Shown: positions 53,817-63,196, numbered from the stretch's first letter. The stretch is 64,000 nt of DNA from Paenibacillus sp. FSL R5-0345 (GCF_000758585.1 NZ_CP009281.1:558001-622000), one strand, 5' to 3'. Made by a program: numbers and translations. The notes: a model not told the origin generated them from the sequence alone.

Positions 53817-55075
53817 GTAAGCAGGGACAGCGGACGTTTGCTTTTTCTAACTCCAAACAACTATTCAGACGGAGGCTATTCTCTCATTGGCGTGAGCAAT
53901 CCGCTATTATTCGTACAGCGGCTGATTGGACCGTTCTCTTATATATTCTTATTCCCGGGGGATTGCTGGGAGGGCGTTTGTATTATGGTTTCTGGAATGA
54001 GGCGCTACCGGCTTGGAGTGTGAATCTGCCGTTTATGTTCATTCCTTCATTATTAGTGCTCCTGATCTGCAATGGGGGATTGGTGCTATTATTGCAGGAA
54101 GGGGACCTATTATTTCTTAGACAACGGCAGCGATGGATTAATACGATCGTATTTCGCGGATTGCTCTACAGCCTGTTTGTAACCTCGCTTAAATTCTGTG
54201 TTGCTTTTGCACTGCTATTGCCCTTTCTGATTCGGGGATTTGAAATGACTTCATTTGAGGTATGGTCGCTCTTCGCTCTGACCTTGGCGTGCAGCTGGTG
54301 TGTTAAGCTACTTGGGCATCTTGTAAAAGTACAGAAGCAAGGTTGGCGGCGCTGGTTGTGGCTATTCCTGGCAATCTCCGTCCCAAATGCTATTTATTTC
54401 AGAGTAGCTAGCCTTTGGAATGATCGCCCGCTCTTCATATTGCTGAGTGCGGTTGTATTTACAGTCGTTGCGATTATCGCTTTCCGTTGGCGCTTATTGA
54501 TGCGCGGGACATTTATGAACGATGTGCGCGAAGACTACAAGCAGCGGATGAAGATTGCAGCCATTCTGCTCCGCAATGTTCTGGATAAACCTCGTCCGAC
54601 TCGTCATAAGCCGTGGATTTTCCGGAAGTCACAGCCTTTGCTTAAATCAAAGACTGCCGAGAGCCGTTTCTCTGCGGCAGCGATTAAGGCACTCGTACGG
54701 AATCCGGCCCATTTGAAGCTCTACTTAGCTTTTACAGCCGTGTCCGCCGTAGCGATTCTTATTATTCCATCGGGTTTCAAATGGCTGGGATTTGTAGTGT
54801 TAACATCACTCATGACTTTTTGGCTGTTCTCGTTCTGGTCGTTGTTTGTTGGTGATGATTACATTGGGATACTACCGTTTACGAAAGAACAAAAGGCTGA
54901 AGCGGGGATGCATGCGGTCCCTATTCTATTGCTTCCCTTTACAATGGTTTCCTCCGCACTAATCTGTCTCTCTTTGTATGGATGGTGGGGGATCATCCTG
55001 TTTGTTCCGGTTGGATACATGGTAGGACTCTTTATTAGCAGAATATTTGGTACGTTCCGTTTAGGGAAAGAATGA
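53813..55075 (+). CDS. ecsB: ABC transporter permease, EcsB-type
   Basis: 420 residues from ATG 53813, which overlaps the ATPase gene by four bases; the in-frame codons before it lie inside that gene. Multiple helices separated by a basic cytoplasmic region around 225-290 (RWRLLMRGTFMNDVREDYKQ, RHKPWIFRKSQPLLKSK). The N-terminus LFRRRLFSHWREQSAIIRTA is typical of EcsB. It forms a heteromeric exporter with the ATPase upstream. A bidirectional terminator follows. Confidence 0.88.
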   Translation: MSKQGQRTFAFSNSKQLFRRRLFSHWREQSAIIRTAADWTVLLYILIPGGLLGGRLYYGFWNEALPAWSVNLPFMFIPSLLVLLICNGGLVLLLQEGDLLFLRQRQRWINTIVFRGLLYSLFVTSLKFCVAFALLLPFLIRGFEMTSFEVWSLFALTLACSWCVKLLGHLVKVQKQGWRRWLWLFLAISVPNAIYFRVASLWNDRPLFILLSAVVFTVVAIIAFRWRLLMRGTFMNDVREDYKQRMKIAAILLRNVLDKPRPTRHKPWIFRKSQPLLKSKTAESRFSAAAIKALVRNPAHLKLYLAFTAVSAVAILIIPSGFKWLGFVVLTSLMTFWLFSFWSLFVGDDYIGILPFTKEQKAEAGMHAVPILLLPFTMVSSALICLSLYGWWGIILFVPVGYMVGLFISRIFGTFRLGKE

Positions 55076-55085
55076 TAGATAGACA

Positions 55086-55131
55086 TAAAAACAGCGTGAA
55101 TTGAGAAGCCTCTCAAATCACGCTGTTTTTA
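55086..55131. terminator. Bidirectional terminator
   Basis: AAAAACAGCGTGA...TCACGCTGTTTTT with an inner TTGAGA/TCTCAA extension, between convergent ecsB-like and BaiN-type genes. Confidence 0.92.
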
Positions 55132-55142
55132 GTTGCGTCGTT

Positions 55143-56411
55143 TTAGTTAAGTCTTAGATCTGCGGCATGTTTGCCTGCTGTATAACCGGTAGAGAAGGCA
55201 GCTGTTATATTGTAGCCACCGGTATAGCCATGGATATCAAGCACCTCACCGCAGAAGAATAGTCCTTGCATAAGCTTAGATTCCATTCTTTTGGGATCGA
55301 TCTCCTTCAGATTTACCCCGCCTCCGGTAACAAAGGCCTCGGACAGGGAACGGGTACCGTGAACATAGACGGGCATCCGTTTCAAGATACCTGCTAGAGT
55401 AAGCAACCCATTCTTGGATACATGATGGCCCGTTATATCTCCATCTAGGTCAGCTTTAGCTAATAAGAGAGGGATGAGACGTTCTGGCAGCAGCCCCTTC
55501 AACGAGTTGCGGATCGCTTTCTTCGGTTCCTGCTCCAACTTGTCCTGCACCATAGCTTCCACTTCTTGTGCGTTCAGATCAGGGAAGAGGTCGATGGACA
55601 TCTCGACAGTGTCTGTGCCGGATTTACGTTGGACTTGTCTCAGAAATTGACTGCACCGCAGAGCAATTGGTCCCGATAATCCAAAATGAGTGAAAATCAT
55701 ATCTCCACGATGAGAGATAACCTTCTTTCCTTTAGGATTCCAAACAGTAAGTGCCACATCGCGCAGCGACAATCCTTGCAGCTCACCGGATTTAATCCAC
55801 TCTTCCCGTGAAATAATCGGTACCTCTGTCGGGAACAGCTCAGTAATGGTGTGGCCTGCGGCTTCCGCCCAAGGATACCCATCTCCAGTAGAGCCGGTCT
55901 GAGGCACGGACTTCCCGCCGGTGGCGATGATGACAGCAGCAGTGGAGATCGTTTTACCCGAGCTCAGCTGAACGCCCTTAACAGTCCCCTCTGCATATAT
56001 TACATGTGAGACAGGACTGTCCGTCATTATCTGCACGCCAAGACTTCGTACTTTGTTAATTAAGGCGGAGACGACGCTGGAGGCCTTATCGGAAACTGGA
56101 AACATCCGTCCGTTGTCTTCTTCCTTTAATGCAATGCCTAAGCCTTCAAAAAAGGCAATGATATCTTGATTATTAAAATGGTCGAAGGCGCTATACAAGA
56201 AACGCCCGTTTCCGGGAATATGGGAGATCAACTCATCTCTCTCCTTGACGTTCGTTACATTGCAGCGTCCACCACCAGATATCCCAAGCTTTCTTCCTAG
56301 CTTAGCTCCTTTATCAATCAGTAGTACGGATGCCCCGTGTTCTGCTGCAGCCACGCTTGCCATTAATCCTGAAGGGCCGCCACCTATGACGATCACATCG
56401 TAGTTGCTCAT
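55143..56411 (-). CDS. BaiN/RdsA-family NAD(P)/FAD oxidoreductase (HI0933-like)
   Basis: 422 residues with AAAGGAG before the ATG. FAD motif YDVIVIGGGPSGLMASVAAA, then IDKGAKLGRKLGISGGGRCN, the family marker, and C-terminal FFCGEVLDIHGYTGGYNITA with AFSTGYTAG. These match the HI0933/YtfP flavoprotein family, whose physiological substrate is mostly unknown (reduction of organic double bonds in BaiN). No neighbours suggest a pathway. Confidence 0.94.
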   Translation of the reverse strand: MSNYDVIVIGGGPSGLMASVAAAEHGASVLLIDKGAKLGRKLGISGGGRCNVTNVKERDELISHIPGNGRFLYSAFDHFNNQDIIAFFEGLGIALKEEDNGRMFPVSDKASSVVSALINKVRSLGVQIMTDSPVSHVIYAEGTVKGVQLSSGKTISTAAVIIATGGKSVPQTGSTGDGYPWAEAAGHTITELFPTEVPIISREEWIKSGELQGLSLRDVALTVWNPKGKKVISHRGDMIFTHFGLSGPIALRCSQFLRQVQRKSGTDTVEMSIDLFPDLNAQEVEAMVQDKLEQEPKKAIRNSLKGLLPERLIPLLLAKADLDGDITGHHVSKNGLLTLAGILKRMPVYVHGTRSLSEAFVTGGGVNLKEIDPKRMESKLMQGLFFCGEVLDIHGYTGGYNITAAFSTGYTAGKHAADLRLN

Positions 56412-56589
56412 GAAATTTTACTCCTTTACATGTTAAGACACGGGTATTGCTCCGTGTTTTCCTAACGGAATCATACCATTCTGACTCTCATGTAACCAGT
56501 CTTCTCCTTCTGCTTAGTGATTATCGTTGTCAGGAGAGTAAACCTGTGCTTTAATCTAGACATGTAGGGGAATTTGTCCATTTTGGGGT

Positions 56590-58311
56590 GTGATTGTAAT
56601 TATTGGCGCAATCAAGGATATATTTTTGCAAATATCGGCAGCATGCTCCTTTCTTTTTCTAATTCAATGGTGGGTAGACCAAGGGCTTGTGGCTCGAAAA
56701 AAAGGTAGTTTCCCAGATAATCAAACTTTTTTGGTTATGGCTTGTACATTAAGCCTTATTCTGTGCACTCTACTTTCGACGACTTTATTCGGTATTGCTT
56801 ATTTGAATTTAGGGATGATCCCTGCTTATATCGGTATTTTATATGGAACTGTACGTTCAGGTATTTTGCTGTCCATCTTTTTGCTCGTCTGTAATATATT
56901 CATCGCAGAGCCGACAGGAATAAGTAATATGATATTAAATTCAGGAATATTATTATATCCGTTGCTGTTTGGGCTAGCTAAGCCTTTTAAGAAAGGCACA
57001 GTGGTAGAGAAGATAGGGATGTTATGGATGGTTCTTTGTCCGAATATGTTATTCATTGCACTTGTACCTATTATAGGCGGTAAAAATATATATGAGTCTA
57101 ATTCTAGCGAGTCACTTTTGATTACTTTGTATCTGTTTTTCACCATCGCACTTGGTGGTATTTTTGTTTATTTTGTTGAAATGGTCTGGAGTAGATGGCG
57201 GGCTAAGGTACATATGGAAACTAAAAGTGATAATTTTCAGTGGGAGTCTGAGAAGCTGCAGCAGATTACAAACGTAGTCCCTATTAGTATTATGTCTCTG
57301 GATGATTACGGAGTCGTGACCGAACTAAATGACTGTATGTTGGGTATGATAAGAACTCATTATCCTCATTTGAGAAGAGAGGATATCATTAACAAGCCAG
57401 TGAGGGCATTTTTTAATGGTTCGGTGGATGCTGAGGCATATAAGCGTGTAGGGGATAACATCCGCGAAAAACGACGTTCCCATGAGCGAATGATTCATGA
57501 GTCGCGAGTTTATCAAATTTATTCAGCACCGCTAGTGAATACCAACACAGCATTATCTGGTGGGGTTGTACTCATTGCGCAGGACATTACGGATGAAGTG
57601 AAACTCCGCTCAGAGCTGGATCATGTAGAACGTCTAAGCTTAGTAGGACAGATGGCTGCTGGAATTACCCATGAGATTCGTAATCCTATGGCGGTAGTTC
57701 GTGGATTTTTGCAGCTGATGAGAGAAAAGAGTTCGGATGATTTGGATTCTTATTATCAGATCGTGTTAGAGGAGCTGGATCGGGCGAATAGTATTATTAA
57801 CGATTTCCTATCACTGGCCCAGAGCCGGATTTCAGATAAAGAGAAGGTGCTATTGCATCGTATTATAGAAGAAATCAGTCCGCTGCTGTGGGCGGATGCT
57901 AATCTTCGCGGTCAAAGTGTTGAGCTAAAGCTGAACGCATCCATTCATGAAATGGAATTAAATGTTCGGGAAATAAAACAGCTCATCCTTAATTTAGGAC
58001 GAAACGGCATGGAAGCTATGGGACCCAAGGGAATTCTAACACTGGAAACACACAGTACTCAGGATAAAGTGGAGCTGATTGTAAGGGACAGGGGAATCGG
58101 CATGTCGGAAAGTCAACGAGAGAAGTTGTTTTCACCCTTTTTCACAACAAAAAGGGAGGGAACGGGTCTAGGTTTATCCTTGTGTCTCAGTATTGTGGAG
58201 CGACATAACGGAAAAATAAATGTAGAGTCTGTAGAAGGAGAGGGTACAGTGTTTACCATCTCATTCCCTTTAGTAAAGGAAGAATATAGCGGAGCCACGC
58301 TTACGGATTGA
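56590..58311 (+). CDS. Membrane sensor histidine kinase, 5TM plus PAS (KinB-like)
   Basis: 573 residues from GTG 56590 (weak GGGGT site; no better start is visible). Six hydrophobic helices over about 1-205 of the 5TM-LytS type, a PAS domain near 225-340, the dimerisation box VGQMAAGITHEIRNPMAVV with His361, then ATPase boxes NLGRNGMEAM, RDRGIGMSE and GTGLGLSLCLSI. Boxes of this kind occur in the sporulation phosphorelay kinases and membrane topology recalls KinB. No response regulator is adjacent, as expected for a phosphorelay kinase. The assignment as sporulation kinase is inference. Confidence 0.88.
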   Translation: MIVIIGAIKDIFLQISAACSFLFLIQWWVDQGLVARKKGSFPDNQTFLVMACTLSLILCTLLSTTLFGIAYLNLGMIPAYIGILYGTVRSGILLSIFLLVCNIFIAEPTGISNMILNSGILLYPLLFGLAKPFKKGTVVEKIGMLWMVLCPNMLFIALVPIIGGKNIYESNSSESLLITLYLFFTIALGGIFVYFVEMVWSRWRAKVHMETKSDNFQWESEKLQQITNVVPISIMSLDDYGVVTELNDCMLGMIRTHYPHLRREDIINKPVRAFFNGSVDAEAYKRVGDNIREKRRSHERMIHESRVYQIYSAPLVNTNTALSGGVVLIAQDITDEVKLRSELDHVERLSLVGQMAAGITHEIRNPMAVVRGFLQLMREKSSDDLDSYYQIVLEELDRANSIINDFLSLAQSRISDKEKVLLHRIIEEISPLLWADANLRGQSVELKLNASIHEMELNVREIKQLILNLGRNGMEAMGPKGILTLETHSTQDKVELIVRDRGIGMSESQREKLFSPFFTTKREGTGLGLSLCLSIVERHNGKINVESVEGEGTVFTISFPLVKEEYSGATLTD

Positions 58312-58332
58312 ATCAGGTTACTGTAGCATCTC

Positions 58333-58360
58333 TTGCTTTCACAGAGTATGAATGTATAAT
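58333..58360 (+). promoter_or_regulatory. Promoter for brxA-like gene
   Basis: TTGCTT (58333-58338), 16-base spacer and TATAAT (58355-58360), starting inside 25 bases after the kinase stop and ending 67 bases before the gene. Confidence 0.65.
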
Positions 58361-58427
58361 AAAGTTAGTAAGTACTGCTGTAATGTTATCTGACAAAACA
58401 GTAATTAGTGAAGGAGAGTGCAGAGAA

Positions 58428-58862
58428 ATGTCCATGTCTTTTAATCAATATATGAGAGATTCAATTCAGCCTATGCGTGATGACCTTACAAGCATTGGGT
58501 TTCAGGAGCTTATGACTCCAGAAGAGGTGGAAGCCACTCTTCCTACTGCAAAAGGTACGGCACTTGTAGTTGTGAATTCGGTCTGTGGTTGTGCCGCTGG
58601 ACAATGTCGTCCTGGTGTAGCTGAGGCACTGCAAAATGAGATTACTCCGGATCACTTGTTCACAGTGTTTGCAGGTCAAGAGAAAGAAGCCACTGCTAAA
58701 GCACGTGAATATTTTGCTCCTTATCCGCCGTCTTCCCCTTCCATCGCATTGATGAAGGATGGAGAGCTCGTTCATTTTATTGAACGTCATAGTGTTGAGA
58801 ATCGTTCGGCTGCTGAAATTTCTGCTGAATTGAAAGAAGTCTTTGAACGTTTTTGCCAGTAA
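58428..58862 (+). CDS. brxA: BrxA/BrxB-family bacilliredoxin
   Basis: 144 residues from ATG 58428 (GAAGGAGAG upstream). An open frame to 58308 has no site and would overlap the kinase. The CGC active site (C53-G-C55) lies in VVNSVCGCAAGQCRPGV, followed by HLFTVFAGQEKEATAKAREY and SPSIALMKDG. This is the YphP/YqiW family, which removes bacillithiol from oxidised proteins. YtxJ and a glutaredoxin at 9.9-10.5 kb support a bacillithiol-using cell. BrxA or BrxB cannot be separated here. Confidence 0.93.
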   Translation: MSMSFNQYMRDSIQPMRDDLTSIGFQELMTPEEVEATLPTAKGTALVVVNSVCGCAAGQCRPGVAEALQNEITPDHLFTVFAGQEKEATAKAREYFAPYPPSSPSIALMKDGELVHFIERHSVENRSAAEISAELKEVFERFCQ

Positions 58863-58880
58863 AAAAAGTTATTCCATATA

Positions 58881-58921
58881 ATCTCGCATCAGTCGGTAAT
58901 TCGGCTGTTGCGGGATTTTTC
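58881..58921 (+). terminator. Terminator after bacilliredoxin gene
   Basis: ATCTCGCATCAGTCG/CGGCTGTTGCGGGATTTTT hairpin with a T run. Confidence 0.82.
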
Positions 58922-59031
58922 AAAATATAAGAGCGATAATGGGATAGAATATACTTAGAAGCATAGTGCTTCACTTGGTATGGATATTTTGATGGATATG
59001 GAACCATTTCTGATGGAACGGGGTGTGGTTT

Positions 59032-59841
59032 GTGAGTTTACAGAAAGAAATTATTGCTGATCTTGGCGTGAAGCCAACGATTGATGTAGAAGCAGAGGTT
59101 CGTAAACGAGTTGATTTTTTAAAGTCGTACGTGCTCAAGGCAGGTGCCAAAGGATTATTGATCGCTATTAGCGGCGGGGTGGACAGCGCGGTAGCAGCAG
59201 GTCTATGTAAGCAGGCTACGGACGAGCTGTCAGCACAGGAAGGCACAGAGTATATTACGCTTGGCGTATTCCAGCCATATGGTGTTCAAGAGGATATCCA
59301 GCACAGTTACGATGTCGCTAAAGCTTTTAATCTGACCCATACAGTGGAGACTAATATTGAGGAAGCTGTAAATGAAATTGCGCTTGAGGTTGAACATGGT
59401 CTGAAGTCCTTGGGACAACATCGCCATATGACGCATCAAGGCAAGGGTAATGTTAAAGCAAGAACACGTATGGTTATGCAATATGCGCTCTCTTTTGAGA
59501 ACAATCTGATTGTAGTTGGAACGGATCATGCTTCTGAGGCTATTACGGGTTTCTACACCAAGTGGGGGGATGGGGCAGTAGATATTACACCTCTATCCAC
59601 GCTTAACAAACGTCAGGTTCGTCAATTAGCTGCTCATATCGGTGTACCTGCGGATATTGTCACTAAAGCACCTACGGCAGGCTTATGGCCGGGGCAGACG
59701 GATGAAACCGAGCTGGGGATTACTTATGATGATAATAGCGATTATCTGGAAGGCAAACAGGTTAACCCTGAGGTAGCGGAGAAACTCGAGAATTATTATC
59801 GGAGAACGGCGCATAAGCGCAATGTCATTCCTGGAATTTAA
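59032..59841 (+). CDS. nadE: NH3-dependent NAD synthetase
   Basis: 269 residues from GTG 59032; an in-frame GTG at 59023 is the alternative. The start gives MSLQKEIIADLGVKPTIDVE, which aligns in feel with B. subtilis NadE. The PP-loop SGGVDSA is in LLIAISGGVDSAVAAGLCKQ, with ANNLIVVGTDHASEAITGFYT and KAPTAGLWPGQTDETELGIT. It adenylates and amidates nicotinic acid adenine dinucleotide with ammonia. A terminator follows at 59858-59903. Confidence 0.97.
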   Translation: MSLQKEIIADLGVKPTIDVEAEVRKRVDFLKSYVLKAGAKGLLIAISGGVDSAVAAGLCKQATDELSAQEGTEYITLGVFQPYGVQEDIQHSYDVAKAFNLTHTVETNIEEAVNEIALEVEHGLKSLGQHRHMTHQGKGNVKARTRMVMQYALSFENNLIVVGTDHASEAITGFYTKWGDGAVDITPLSTLNKRQVRQLAAHIGVPADIVTKAPTAGLWPGQTDETELGITYDDNSDYLEGKQVNPEVAEKLENYYRRTAHKRNVIPGI

Positions 59842-59857
59842 GAATAGGTTGAACTAG

Positions 59858-59903
59858 AAACCGTCACAGGGACTGCGTAGTTGCAGAACTTGTGGCGGTT
59901 TTT
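59858..59903 (+). terminator. Terminator after nadE
   Basis: AAACCGTCACA/TGTGGCGGTTTTT hairpin with an inner CTGC.GCAG extension, followed by Ts. Confidence 0.82.
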
Positions 59904-59961
59904 AACATATCAGAAATAGTATTTGGGGTCCCCTTGGGAGATTGGTAGACTATAAGAAGAA

Positions 59962-60783
59962 TTAGTCGGCAAGCGTCTGAGTGATAAAATTAATGGTTGC
60001 AGCAATAGCAAGCTCCAATTGTGGAGTGGTTCCAGCAAAAGGATGCACAGTGCAGAAGGTATGATTTCCCTCAGGAATCTGCACCCAGTTAATATCCGGT
60101 CGAAGTATGGTGAGTAGTTCAGACCCTTGCCGGAGGTGTGCGCCATCCTGACTGCCTTGAATAAGGACTACCGGGAAGGAAGCTGTCTTCATGCGCTCAA
60201 GGATGTTATAGCGCTCTTTATGGTTCTCCATATCTTCTAAAATAACAGCATCCAGCGGCATTTGTTGGCCGGTACGTCCATTAAGGACATGGGTACGTCC
60301 GGTTTCCTTCATCTCCTGCTTTTGTTCTTCCGTCAACAAATCGAGCTTCGTAACCCCGTTCCAGGAGATGACTCCTCTAACTTCATCGGGATGGTCAAGC
60401 GTATAGACCAGACTTATTCCCCCTCCAAGACTATGCCCAAGAAGGAATAATGGCAGGCTGCCAAATTTCGGGTGCTGGCTAAGATAGGACAACAGTATTT
60501 CCATGTCCTTCAGCTCACGACGAAAAGTGTTGCGGGCGAATTTCTCAAGCTCAGTAAAATGCAGCAGATCCTCTCCAATTCCAGCATGAGAGAAATTGAA
60601 GGTGATCACTTCATGATCTTGGCTGAGAGCAGTGGCTATGTAAGGAAACATCCCCCAATCTTTGAAGCCCTTGTAACCGTGTGCAATAACGATAAGACTC
60701 TTAGGCACGCCTTGAGCAGGAAAATGCGAGCAGCGGATTACAGCGTCTTCACCAGCTGGTATTTCGAAATTACGATGCTGCAT
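59962..60783 (-). CDS. Alpha/beta hydrolase, dienelactone/esterase-like
   Basis: 273 residues from ATG 60783 (AAAGGGGAT upstream); an open frame to 60861 has no good site. Nucleophile elbow LFLLGHSLGGGISLVY with Ser118, acid near LIQGSQDGAHLRQG and His in IPEGNHTFCTVHPFAG complete a triad. Oxyanion HGY is in VIAHGYKGFKDWG. It is a soluble esterase or peptidase-like hydrolase; the substrate is unknown. It lies divergent from acpS. Confidence 0.9.
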   Translation of the reverse strand: MQHRNFEIPAGEDAVIRCSHFPAQGVPKSLIVIAHGYKGFKDWGMFPYIATALSQDHEVITFNFSHAGIGEDLLHFTELEKFARNTFRRELKDMEILLSYLSQHPKFGSLPLFLLGHSLGGGISLVYTLDHPDEVRGVISWNGVTKLDLLTEEQKQEMKETGRTHVLNGRTGQQMPLDAVILEDMENHKERYNILERMKTASFPVVLIQGSQDGAHLRQGSELLTILRPDINWVQIPEGNHTFCTVHPFAGTTPQLELAIAATINFITQTLAD

Positions 60784-60906
60784 AGGGTAATCCCCTCTTT
60801 CTAATATATAAATGAAGTAAATCAGTAAGTCCATCACGAAGGCGCCTGAATGGACTTCCAAAGCATTTTCTTTTAAGATAGCAGAAAGAATCTTATAGGA
60901 CTATAA

Positions 60907-60936
60907 TTTAAAATTGAAATGAATGACCTGTATAAT
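60907..60936 (+). promoter_or_regulatory. Promoter for acpS-mutY
   Basis: TTTAAA (60907-60912), 18-base spacer and TATAAT (60931-60936), 55 bases before acpS. Confidence 0.65.
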
Positions 60937-60991
60937 GATCATACCATTATTGAAGTAATATAGGATACACGTCCATAAGGAGCGTGAAATT

Positions 60992-61390
60992 TTGATTTAC
61001 GGAATCGGACATGATGTGTTAGAAATTGAACGAATCTCAGAAGTAATGCGTAGGGGACAGGGGAAAAAATTTAATCAGCGCATCCTAACGGAGCAAGAGT
61101 ACCAACTTGCCGAGCAACGAGGCGGGAGGTTGGCGGAGTTCGTAGCCGGGCGCTTTGCTGCCAAGGAAGCCGTTGTGAAGGCTTTAGGCTGCGGCATCGG
61201 CAATATAGTTGGTTTTCACGATATTGAGATATTACCTGACCCTAAAGGTAAGCCAGAAGTAATCTTATCATGTGAAGCCTGGGGTAGACTGGATCTACCT
61301 GAAGGGCAGAAGTATACCATTCATCTTACGATAACACATGGCCGTGATTTGGCTTCAGCTTTTGCAGTAGTAGAGGGGCTAGGTTCATGA
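60992..61390 (+). CDS. acpS: Holo-[acyl-carrier-protein] synthase
   Basis: 132 residues from TTG 60992 (AAGGAGCG upstream). The signature GIGHDVLEIERISEVMRRG carries the metal-binding Asp, and FAAKEAVVKALGCGIG with ITHGRDLASAFAVVE complete the family motifs. It transfers phosphopantetheine from CoA to ACP. His replaces the usual Thr in GIGTD-type starts, a common variant. The mutY gene begins 37 bases on. Confidence 0.96.
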   Translation: MIYGIGHDVLEIERISEVMRRGQGKKFNQRILTEQEYQLAEQRGGRLAEFVAGRFAAKEAVVKALGCGIGNIVGFHDIEILPDPKGKPEVILSCEAWGRLDLPEGQKYTIHLTITHGRDLASAFAVVEGLGS

Positions 61391-61427
61391 ATTGAACCAT
61401 GATTATAGAAGGGCAAGGAGAATTACA

Positions 61428-62819
61428 ATGAAACAACGAGAACGACAGGATTTACAGGAACGAGAAGAAGGACAAGAAGGACAAGAATTAAAAGAGAGAC
61501 AAGAAAAACAAGACCAGTGTGAACGCAAAGATCAGATGGATTTAAAGGAAGAACAAGATAAACAAGATCAGGAGCTGCGGGAGGCCAAGCAATATTTCAG
61601 TTATCATTTGCTGAAGTGGTATCAAGGGCAGAAGCGGGATTTGCCATGGCGCAGGCATCGCAATCCTTATTATATTTGGATTTCCGAGATCATGCTGCAG
61701 CAGACAAGGGTAGATACGGTGATCCCTTATTTTAATCGTTTTATTGAACGCTTTCCGACGGTGGAGTCCCTCGCTGACGCCCCTGAGGAGGATGTACTTA
61801 AGTGCTGGGAAGGCTTGGGTTATTATTCTCGAGCACGTAATATACAGCATGCAGCCAAGCAGGTAAAAGAGCTATATGGTGGGCAGGTGCCGAACGATCG
61901 CGAGGCGGTATTCAGCTTAAAGGGAGTGGGACCTTACACTGCTGGGGCTATTCTCAGTATCGCGTTTAATCGGCCAGAGCCAGCGGTAGATGGTAATGTG
62001 ATGCGGGTGCTGTCTCGATATTTCCTCATCGAGGATGATATCGCCAAGGGACCCACCCGCGTGAAGATGGAGCGCCTGGCGGCTGAGCTGATCCCGGAGG
62101 GAGAAGCTGCATCGTTTAATCAGGCGCTTATGGAGCTTGGGGCGCTCGTATGCACCCCGAAATCACCGAGCTGCTTAACCTGCCCGGTGATGGAGCATTG
62201 CGCTGCGCGCCTGGCGGGCTGCGAGACTTCGCTGCCCGTCAAGACCAAGGCCAAGCCGCCGCGCCCAGAGGAGCGGCTGGCGGCCTTAATCGAGGGCCGC
62301 GGTGCCCACGCGGGCCAAGTACTCATCCGGCAGCGGCCACAAAGCGGGCTGTTAGCCCGCATGTGGGAGCTGCCGCATTGGCAGGCGCCGCCAGCAGAAG
62401 GCGGCGCCAAGAGCGCGCGGCTGCCGGAGGCCGCGGCGCTGGACCGGCTGCGCCGGTCACTGCGGCAGGCCGGGATCTCCGCCCGGCCTGAGGAGCACTG
62501 GATGGCTGCTGAGCATATCTTCAGCCATATTGTGTGGACCCTGCAGGTGTATCGCTGCAGGGAGGAGGACGCCCTTCCGCTGCCGATGGCGGCAGAAGGA
62601 CGAGCAGTGTATAACACGGATGCGGGGCTGTTCCCAGAGATGGACAGCAGCATACCCGTAGAGAGATTCGAGGACGGTAACGCTAGTCCTGAGGACGGCG
62701 GAGCTGTACGCTGGATTAGCCGTAAAGATATGGCTAATTATGCGTTCCCTAATGTCTTCTTGAAGCTGCTGAATCTTTATTTCGATGAGCAGGAAGAGCA
62801 GGCGAAAGCGGGGAAGTAG
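61428..62819 (+). CDS. mutY: A/G-specific adenine glycosylase with charged N-terminal extension
   Basis: 463 residues from ATG 61428 (GGAG 8 bases upstream). The first 53 residues are a Glu/Gln/Lys/Arg-rich, likely coiled extension not usual in MutY. Then HhH-GPD domain: SEIMLQQTRVDTVIPYF, LKGVGPYTAGAILSIAFNRP with catalytic Asp in EPAVDGNVMRVL. The Fe-S cluster is C-x6-C-x2-C-x5-C in CTPKSPSCLTCPVMEHC. A Nudix-like C-terminal 8-oxoG recognition domain follows. Removes adenine opposite 8-oxoguanine. DNA at 62170-62500 is markedly GC-richer than its surroundings. Confidence 0.95.
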   Translation: MKQRERQDLQEREEGQEGQELKERQEKQDQCERKDQMDLKEEQDKQDQELREAKQYFSYHLLKWYQGQKRDLPWRRHRNPYYIWISEIMLQQTRVDTVIPYFNRFIERFPTVESLADAPEEDVLKCWEGLGYYSRARNIQHAAKQVKELYGGQVPNDREAVFSLKGVGPYTAGAILSIAFNRPEPAVDGNVMRVLSRYFLIEDDIAKGPTRVKMERLAAELIPEGEAASFNQALMELGALVCTPKSPSCLTCPVMEHCAARLAGCETSLPVKTKAKPPRPEERLAALIEGRGAHAGQVLIRQRPQSGLLARMWELPHWQAPPAEGGAKSARLPEAAALDRLRRSLRQAGISARPEEHWMAAEHIFSHIVWTLQVYRCREEDALPLPMAAEGRAVYNTDAGLFPEMDSSIPVERFEDGNASPEDGGAVRWISRKDMANYAFPNVFLKLLNLYFDEQEEQAKAGK

Positions 62820-62925
62820 AGAGTGTTTTTGATGTAGAAGTATGGGAATAAGCAAAGTATGGAATGGACTATGCTAACATCTATTTGGTTCTGTTGTTTT
62901 ATGAATTCAAGAGTGATCAAAATTT

Positions 62926-63112
62926 GTTTTTAGGGAATTCTTCCCTGAAATCATGCCCTTTTCGCCTGTTTTTAATCATTTTAGGGAAAACCTCCCTAAA
63001 ATATCGGTGAATATCTTATTTATGCTCCAGAACCGCTGGTTTTTAGGGAGGTTTTCCCTTATTACTAATGTTTATGGAGCATATCGCTGAATTTTAGGGA
63101 GTTATTCCCCAA
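62926..63112. repeat. Cluster of four TTTAGGGA hairpins
   Basis: Four short palindromes: TTTTTAGGGAATTCTTCCCT (from 62926), TTTTAGGGAAAACCTCCCTA (from 62980), TTTTTAGGGAGGTTTTCCCT (from 63041) and ATTTTAGGGAGTTATTCCCC (from 63092), spaced 52-60 bases. TATGCTCC and GGAGCATA flank the third as a wider inverted pair, and ATATCG(G/C)TGAAT appears twice. No ORF is present. Together they occupy the gap after mutY. Confidence 0.7.
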
Positions 63113-63150
63113 TTATAGTAAGACAGGGACTCTGCCCAGTAGAGCAACAT

Positions 63151-63196
63151 AAAAAAAGGTATTCCACAGCCTATTCGGCTAGGGAATACCTTTTTT
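63151..63196. terminator. Bidirectional terminator between mutY and sodA
   Basis: AAAAAAAGGTATTCC paired with GGAATACCTTTTTT across a GC-containing loop, between convergent genes. Confidence 0.92.

Noticed and set aside
58920..58966. AAAATATAAGAGCGATAATGG and a similar AATATAAGATG at 48420 as more copies of the double-hairpin repeat
   Set aside because: Only the first ATATAAG matches; the loop and second hairpin are missing.
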